Below, piece by piece: positions 44,268 through 50,995 of a DNA stretch of 50,995 nt. Location of the stretch: contig JAPDRN010000191.1 in assembly GCA_030247855.1 (NCBI GenBank), positions 1 through 50,995 on the forward strand. Direction: 5' to 3'. The DNA comes from Knufia peltigerae (lineage: Eukaryota > Ascomycota > Eurotiomycetes > Chaetothyriales > Trichomeriaceae). A program made the position numbers and the translations under genes. A model generated the notes under the pieces. The model saw only the letters and a program-made list of their open reading frames with translations, was not told where the DNA came from and did not search any database. Positions within the stretch are counted from its first letter, which is position 1. Each line of letters starts with the position of its first letter.

Positions 44268-45629
44268 ATGTTATTAGGACCAGGCCCTCCCACACCCATG
44301 CAAACCGATTTCAAACCTCATGATTACCCAAGCTATCATAAACCCCCACCGACAAGAACGTACTCCCCTCCCGAGTCACCTCGCACCCTGTCTTCGTTCT
44401 TCGAAGAGTCGAGGATGAACAACACCCATCGAGGGTTACCACTACCAGCTGGTCTCAGTCTGCCGCCCCCGGATCGGGGTCACTCGACGGCACCCGCTCC
44501 TCTGGGCCATCTTCCTGCTCCGCCGTCCCAATGGACCGGACAGGATGACTCGATGCGGAGTTGGCTGCACGCAAAGGCCGAGGAGGATCGGCGGAAGCAA
44601 GAGGAGGAGAAGACCCGTCAAGAGGGTCTACGGCTTGACCAGAGACGTATTGAGCAAACCATGCTGCGGGAATCACTGCAAGGTGGTATTCCTCCTCCCA
44701 TGGTCCCTCTCATCTTTGCCGGTATCGGCGGCGGCAACCTACCGGCTCACACCTTGGAGTGGGCGCAGCAGTATCTCGCCAGCCTGAGTATCCAGAACCA
44801 GCAGCAACAGCAGCAGATCCAGGCTCAACAGCAGCAACTTCAGCAGCAACAACATCTCCAGCAACAAGTGTCGCCGGATGTCCATCGAGATAGTCGAATG
44901 ATCCCACCCAACCCGTATGGGTCAATTCAGCCCACACAGCCTCAACAAAGTCTCGTGTCTACACAACCCGTGCAAGCACCAAGCCATGGACGAAACTCTC
45001 TCTCGGGAACTCAAGGGGCAACCTCTGCACTGTCGCGGCTCAACACTACCGAGTTTGTTCCTACTTCATCAACAGGCCAAGGTAACCGGCAGTCGACTCA
45101 TCAACTACACAACACACCGACCGGAGCGTCTGAACAATCATCAGCACCTGGGCTCTTCTTCCACCACTGGACGCCTCCGAATCATTCGTCAGGAGGAGGA
45201 CAGCCTCCGACACCTTCGGGTAAAAGCACTCAAAGCTCACCCTTCTCGCAACAACCGGCGTCTCACCTGAGAAGCGACTATCAGCACTCACCGAAGAAGC
45301 GCAAAGTCGTGACCGGCCACACTGGTCCTGCACCAACTTCGGATCCCTCGCAGCCCATGTCATCTCGATCGTCTCGAGAGCGCGAGTTCTCACCCGGGCA
45401 GCGGCATCACCGGTCGGATCGGCATTCGCGTCAAAACAGCGACGCTTCGATGCGGGATCACGACATGGGCGGTCGTCACGTTCCCCGGCCCAGTAGTCGC
45501 CAGCAACGTCGGGACGAAGCCGGTGGCGTGGCACCAGGCCCAAGAAGGCAACATACTAGCTCGTCGACCAGTGGATCAAGCGATGACCACCCCGTTCGGT
45601 ATGAGGGGTACAAATCTGAAACGCGGTAG
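44268..45629 (+). CDS. conserved Pezizomycotina Q-rich, coiled-coil regulator-like protein
   Basis: The open frame from the ATG at 44268 (MLLGPGPPTPMQTDF) gives 453 residues. The frame is open further upstream, but that part is leader-like. A second in-frame ATG ten codons later (MQTDFKPHDY) is an equally fair start. Conserved blocks are TYSPPESPRTLSSFFEES (about 26-43), HRGLPLPAGLSLPPPDRG, PAPPSQWTGQDDSMRSWLHA and a charged coiled coil (KAEEDRRKQEEEKTRQEG). RIEQTMLRESLQGGIPPPMV and PLIFAGIGGGNL come next. A Gln-rich run follows (about 178-203), then LFFHHWTPP, a nuclear-localisation-like SPKKRKVV (about 341) and an Arg/Ser/His-rich tail. I recall this block order from many Pezizomycotina proteins without a settled function. 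A nuclear regulator is the inference. The long leader suggests tight control. Confidence 0.8.
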   Translation: MLLGPGPPTPMQTDFKPHDYPSYHKPPPTRTYSPPESPRTLSSFFEESRMNNTHRGLPLPAGLSLPPPDRGHSTAPAPLGHLPAPPSQWTGQDDSMRSWLHAKAEEDRRKQEEEKTRQEGLRLDQRRIEQTMLRESLQGGIPPPMVPLIFAGIGGGNLPAHTLEWAQQYLASLSIQNQQQQQQIQAQQQQLQQQQHLQQQVSPDVHRDSRMIPPNPYGSIQPTQPQQSLVSTQPVQAPSHGRNSLSGTQGATSALSRLNTTEFVPTSSTGQGNRQSTHQLHNTPTGASEQSSAPGLFFHHWTPPNHSSGGGQPPTPSGKSTQSSPFSQQPASHLRSDYQHSPKKRKVVTGHTGPAPTSDPSQPMSSRSSREREFSPGQRHHRSDRHSRQNSDASMRDHDMGGRHVPRPSSRQQRRDEAGGVAPGPRRQHTSSSTSGSSDDHPVRYEGYKSETR

Positions 45630-46596
45630 CGGTGCCATCTAGTTGGGTCGGAGATGAGGCGCCAGAGTAGGGGGGGTGGGTCGAGCGTTGGTACTTTTCA
45701 GCCATGTCAGATGTGGTGTCTGACCTCGGGTCCCATATGCACGAAATGATGTGCATGTGCGACACTTGTTATTCTTGTTTTCGTTTGCCGAGTTCTCGGT
45801 TGCCGAGGATCGAGTTAATAACGACGCTTAATCGTCGGTTGTATCTTCTACTGAATATGGAAGGGTTTTTTTTTCTGTGTGGAAGGACGAGCATGTTACG
45901 AGATTCCTAGCAGGGAATATTTCAACCCCAGATTTTGGACGGCAGGCAGGTTGCTGGACGACAAGATAGGACCAGACACATGATGTTTACGGCTCATGAA
46001 GGAATTCCCACCCATCCCACCATCAATAAGATAGTGACTTGTTTTGACTTTGACATTCTCAAACCACCGTCGGGCGGTGATCTGATGGATGTGGCTTTTT
46101 TGGGCATCTGGCCCATGGCGACGCTCGAAAAGAGGTCCAAGCGGATGGAGTCTTGTTTTGGGGCTCAACACCTGGACCGACCTTTACTGTGCTCGTAGCT
46201 GACAAGAGGTCTTGGGAGGAGGGGTGGAGAATGGCCAAGCACAGGGAACATGGTCCAAGATTTCGTGCATGGAGGCTTGAGTCTCATGGCCAGAAGTGTC
46301 TTGCGATTAAGCGAGAGTAAGGCACGGATGGTGTGCTCTGGGAAAAAGAGATGTTTGACGCGTCCTTTTCGGAAGTTGGGCCTGATGGTCGAAAGGTTGG
46401 AACATCTGAAACTTGCCAGGAAATATGATTGAGGTGGGAAATTGGCTCCGCAAACAGCCACAACAGGATTACGGGTATTACCAGTTCAAGCCACCCGAAA
46501 AGATGCGAGCGACGCCATGTTTTGGGATATCTCGTTGTCGGATAAGCACAGACGAAGGAGAAGACCAACGGGCAAAACCTGAAACATGACAACAAC

Positions 46597-46619
46597 ACCA
46601 CCACCACCACCACCACCAC
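46597..46619. repeat. ACC microsatellite
   Basis: Nearly eight ACC units in non-coding sequence. Confidence 0.85.
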
Positions 46620-46859
46620 AACGACCGTGGCATTCAGCCTCTTGGATGTCTGATCAACACGGTCCAGAACTGAAGTGAAGTGCGCGCACCGGGCCGCACA
46701 TTCATTTGCTTTTACGGAGTCCAAAAAAAGAGAGTGAGAAAGCCTCATGTGGATCCAAGCGCTGGATTTTAACCACATTCGGGAAAGGGCTTTTGCCGCA
46801 AAGATGTTTTTTGGTGTTGTCTGTGCGCTTGGCCGATAGAAATAGAATTTCCAGGTTGC

Positions 46860-48189
46860 TACGGAGTATGCTTGCTACAATATAGAGAGAGAAAGTCAGC
46901 GGCCGTTGTTTACGGAGTACACGTTTGACATACATGTCCGTGATCTGTGTGATTCATTACTGCGTGTTTTTGGAAATTATGCAACCTCCAATGCGGAGTG
47001 TGTAGTACGTGAAATATTTCCAAACATGAAACATGTCGAAAGAAATTGGACTCGGACCTCTCGATCGACGCCAGTGTTTCATGCGGCCGTTTTGGACTCG
47101 GGAAATTATGATTGGCCCTTTTTGTACAATAGTGGAATGGGAGTGATATTGATTTTGTACAAATCGAGGGGGAGCGGGTGTCTGTCTTATGTAATTGAAC
47201 CGTCTCGATTGCCTTGTTCGTACTCGTACCTGGGTACAGAGTACAGAGTACTGTACGGAGTAGGTACTTTGGCTTTTACCTTGCAATGGTCTGGTAATAT
47301 GTCAGTTTTGACTCCATTTCCTTTGTTTACCTCGCTTTACCGTATATGGTGTACAGTTCTCTCTCGTATGCGGATACGCAGTGAAAAATGCCTTTTTACC
47401 TACGCCCAATCAACCTTTGATTTGACCTAGTGTGATGAGAAGGAGATTTGAGTTGTTTTTGTTTGTGTTTTTTTTTCCCTTCTAAGTTGATAATGATAAC
47501 TCTCAGTACTCAGTATTAGGTGATCAAAAAGTTGTTTTGATTTTTTCTGTATCCGTTAACTACCATTGACAGGACACAGAAAAACAACGGAAGAGTACCT
47601 ACCTAGGTATTACCAAGGCGGAAACGGGATTCAGGTACGGAGTATCCTTACTATTGTAGGTAGGCACACCTAAAACCGAGTCGGGCAAATTTTACGAGGG
47701 GGACAGGGTACTCGTCGTATTCTGTGCCACAAGGGTGTTTCCATCTCCCGCCCCCTGTAACACTTTTTTTCCCATCCCGTGTGTGTCAACAAGAACGAAC
47801 ACACAACAATCACGACAAAACAAAACATTGACAAGGGCTCTCTCCCTCCCTCCATTTTTTTGGTTACAACTTTGGCGAGTGGTGAAGCCGAGTACTGTAT
47901 GAAGTAAAATCAGACATCCCTACCTTTTTGTAATGGTTCTTTACCGTTTTGTGGCGTGTACAGTACCTAAACTGACCTCTTGGGAAACACGCCTTCGCCG
48001 CTCACCTCTAGCATCATCCAATTCGTAATGGCAAATCAACAAACCCCAACCCAACCGACCCCGAGATCCTTTGATCGAGTATCATTCTTGTCTTTTTTAT
48101 TCCAGTTGATAAACCGTGACTTTTCTGTCAGATCAAAACCCCGGTATGAGAGTAATACTCCGCCGGATGGGTTGTTGCTGTACTCCGTA
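46860..48189. repeat. cluster of five TACGGAGTA words
   Basis: Exact copies lie at 46860-46868, 46911-46919, 47254-47262 and 47636-47644, and a reverse-complement copy at 48181-48189. Several are extended to a near-palindrome GTACGGAGTAC or GTACTCCGTAC. This is the densest group in the window. Confidence 0.8.
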
Positions 48190-50894
48190 CCGTACAGTAC
48201 ATTGTACAAAGTACCTAGCAAGAGAAGCATGGAACATGTCTCGTCCTCTTCTCCTTCCTCCTCCACAGAAAGAACGTTTTGATGGTCCGTACGTTTCAAG
48301 ACCTGAATGAGTCTCGTCTCGAGTTATCGGTAATTACCTAGTCTCGAACAAGACAATGCACTCACTACTCCCACATCTTGACTGAAAGAGTACGGGGTAC
48401 TTGTACACCATTCAAGATTAATTCTGTGACAATGTCTTTGTTGAACCCGATTTCCTCATCCACAACTCATGTTTGCTGGGTCATGTTCGTGTTGCACGGT
48501 ATCATCATCCTGGTTTGGTGTAGACCATCCCCCGGCTCTCTTCTCTTATTTTGCTTTCCATTTTCCGATGTCTTGGTCCTTCGTGTCGCTGCCGAGCTGA
48601 AAGTCCGGGGGGGTTTCTCTGAAACACCCAATGGTAGTCCAAAGGTCTGGTACTCGTACCTCGGCGAGACAGTCGTTCCTTTCTCCTCTAGACACGACAT
48701 GACCAATCGTTTTTCTTCTCTCTCCCTCTCTCTTTTGGTCTCCGTCTGCCTGTCTCCCTTCAGCCCGTGATAGTCGAAACGAAAAATCCAAAACAGCCCA
48801 TGACTATCCAATGGCCTTTGAGAGTTCAAATTCTCCAGGCCTGTCTTACTGTCGTACCCGTGAATCATTGGTCTCCTTCCATTTTGGGACACCCTGTCGT
48901 CTCTGACGTCGGCGGAAGGAAACTTGGTTACGAGAACCTCAGCTCGTCTTTCAATTGTCCCATGACGACTTTATGACATAAAACCTTTTCCATTTTTCTA
49001 GCCTCAGTCCGTCCGAACACCAATGTCGTCCTTCCACAGGACTGTCGGCCCACTCGGCGTACAGAACATGGTCGTTTGGATACCCTAACACGCCAGCTGA
49101 ACCAGAACATGGCGGCCAATAATTTGTCGATAAAGAGACCGGACAGATCGTGCTTCGCTCAAGGCTCGTCGATTGTCGCCGTCAAATCCGAGGTCATTGG
49201 CGCCCATAGCAGCCCCCAAGGCAAGGTCGAGGGCTTGAATATCGGTAGGAACCTGTGCCTGGGATGTCTTGGATTTACATTCCGACCCCATTGACAGCCT
49301 TTTGTGTTCAACTCTTAACGACAAGCAAAGGCACTATGGGCTGGACGATGTGTGTTCTCCACATACTCCGCGACAGGACCATAACACGGGCTCTGACGAT
49401 CCTTGTTCCTGTCCGGGATTGGTCCCTCGTGGCCGCACTGAAGGGGAAGGTCGTTCATTGACATGGGAAGGGGAATGGGCCCACAACATGAACTTGAGCA
49501 CGTTGCACTCCCAAGGTCAGGAAGGTCGCAAAAGGCTATGATGGCTCAAAACCAACGCAGGAAGGGTGCTTGTGAGAGAGGAAAGGAAAGAGGAAAAGCA
49601 AAAGGGACTTTCAGGGGTTTACGAGCAAATATAAGTGACCTGACTGGCCTCCGCTAGGTTCACGTCTGTCGTTCGCCCGTGACGAATCACAGGGCTCAAA
49701 CGGCCTCGACGAATGGGATGGGCAAATCTTTTCCTGCATGAAGAGTGCCCGCCCTTCGATCGGAAGATCCCTCGATGGGGTGACAGGGCTTGTGGGATGG
49801 CTTGCATGAACGATGCACATCTCTTCCCCCCATGCAACTGCCAGGTCGATCCAATCTAGTTGGCGCCATGACCGGTTTCTTGTTGCGCAATCGCTTCGCA
49901 TGATCCACTCGGAGATAATTGATAGTCGAGCTTCGCTTCGACGGGGTTGTCGAAATGTGGCTGGCTGTGGCTATGATCCAGTCGGTGCGGTGATCGTCCT
50001 TTGGTATGACTCCCAAGGAATGACCGGTCATTACTGGCACCAAGGGATTAGGGCCACTCACGCAGGCCCGGTGGCTTCGTTTCCCCATACCGACCTTTCT
50101 TTCGACGATGCCCGACGAACATGCAGCGGAAACCGGTTGGGTCGAGGCGCGTCGGGAGAAAACTCCCCTCTGGGAGGGTTCGGGGGTTTGTGGTTTTTTT
50201 GGTTCAAGATGAATCGGACAGCAACTCTAGGCGCGGCCTTTCTCTCGCGCAGCCCGCGCACGCACACGCTCCCCCCCATTTAAATCCCATATTTGACAAT
50301 GCCGATCATCGCTTCATCTTGCTCAAAGCCGGCATTGCATCGCGGGCCCTATTGTTTTTTCTTTCTTCAGACGCTTCCCTGGGTCACGCCACGACGGGTT
50401 GTCAAACCATGGGCTGAACTTGGTATTGCAAACTACTCCACCGCCAGTGCCACGGCACCTGATTGCTTTGCCAGGTTACTTCCTGGACAGGTAGGTGGGT
50501 GAGGATGTCCTACTTTTCGTCGTTCACGGTGATGAGAAAAAACAGGATTCCAGTCGTCCGTCTTGTCTCTCCTGGACGGCCCGGCCGGCTGTGTCCGGGT
50601 TGGCAAAGTCGTCTGCAAGCTCGTGGATGGATGAGCCACGCGATTATAATGTCATCGGTGGACAAACGCACGAGACAATTTTACGTACTGCCAGCACCAA
50701 TGGCAGCTACGAAGCCGTACATCTATCGACGACACGTTCAATCCCAGATCCACATGGTCCCCCCTCCCCCCAACCTCTGACATACTAAGGTACATATGTA
50801 CTCCCGTGCAAAGTATATATACATGGGCGTTTGTGTCCTCTCATTCGTGGGCATCCGTCGACTCAACGAACGCAAGTCTGTTTCTTGACTCCGC

Positions 50895-50916
50895 GGGGGG
50901 GGGGGGGGGGGGGGGG
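50895..50916. repeat. G22 homopolymer
   Basis: Twenty-two consecutive G residues near the window end. The length is probably unstable or inexact. Confidence 0.85.
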
Positions 50917-50995
50917 ACCACCCCGGGCCCAGAGTTACGACGGACCGAGGCAAAGGGGGGATAGTGAGGTGTTGGGGGGGGCATAAAACATGACC

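Larger units (their letters stand above)
45630..50995. other. 5.4-kb gene-free right end
   Basis: No convincing gene is seen. Five TACGGAGTA words lie between 46860 and 48189. GTAC-dense segments occur at 47221-47270 and 48181-48215, an ACC repeat at 46597-46619 and a G22 run at 50895-50916. Short pyrimidine-rich stretches at 48.7-48.8 kb may be leaders of a gene beyond the window or of a non-coding transcript. Confidence 0.5.

Noticed and set aside
1..50995. Transposons, CRISPR arrays and viral insertions
   Set aside because: No transposase, reverse transcriptase, integrase, long terminal repeats, spacer arrays or viral genes were recognised on either strand.

Overview
The window looks like nuclear DNA of a filamentous ascomycete (Pezizomycotina; a Eurotiomycete such as Chaetothyriales is my guess from protein style, not a tested placement). 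The evidence is short introns of 53-113 bases with GTAAGT/GTATGT-like donors and CTRAY-type branch sites, genes on both strands separated by long gaps, and families typical of these fungi: a 2311-residue NOT1, the DASH subunit DUO1, a STAND/NLR receptor with TPRs and a CAP59/CMT1-type glycosyltransferase. I see no tRNA, rRNA, CRISPR array or intact transposon.

Layout. Positions 1-13 kb are a conserved block: NOT1 (-), a conserved nuclear-type protein of unknown role (-), DUO1 (+) and a 99-residue conserved small protein (-). Positions 13.8-33 kb read as a more accessory block: a membrane-anchored protein with ten NITSP repeats (-), a processive-type GT2 glycosyltransferase just upstream of it (-), a GNAT acetyltransferase (-), a broken bicupin gene (-), an ABM-like barrel with a zinc ribbon (+), an NLR (-), an orphan zinc-finger-like protein (-), a 6PGDH-fold dehydrogenase (+), a five-exon beta-carbonic anhydrase (-) and a transcription-factor-like protein without a zinc cluster (+). 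A GT69 (CAP59/CMT1-like) gene lies at 33.4-34.9 kb. From 34.9 to 44.3 kb I see no convincing gene. At 44.3-45.6 kb is a Q-rich conserved regulator-like protein with a long pyrimidine-rich leader, and 45.6-51 kb is again gene-free.

How genes may relate. The NITSP protein (ten N-glycosylation sequons) and the GT2 enzyme are tandem on one strand with 399 bases between them, which suggests, but does not prove, a shared cell-surface glycan role. The carbonic anhydrase and the transcription-factor-like gene share a 740-base divergent promoter region. DUO1 and the nuclear-type protein share a 528-base divergent promoter region. The most unusual items are the NITSP repeat protein, in which synonymous codons vary while the peptide stays fixed, and a 9-base word TACGGAGTA found twelve times, always outside the called genes. 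Exon models were built by hand from reading frame and splice motifs. No homology search was run.
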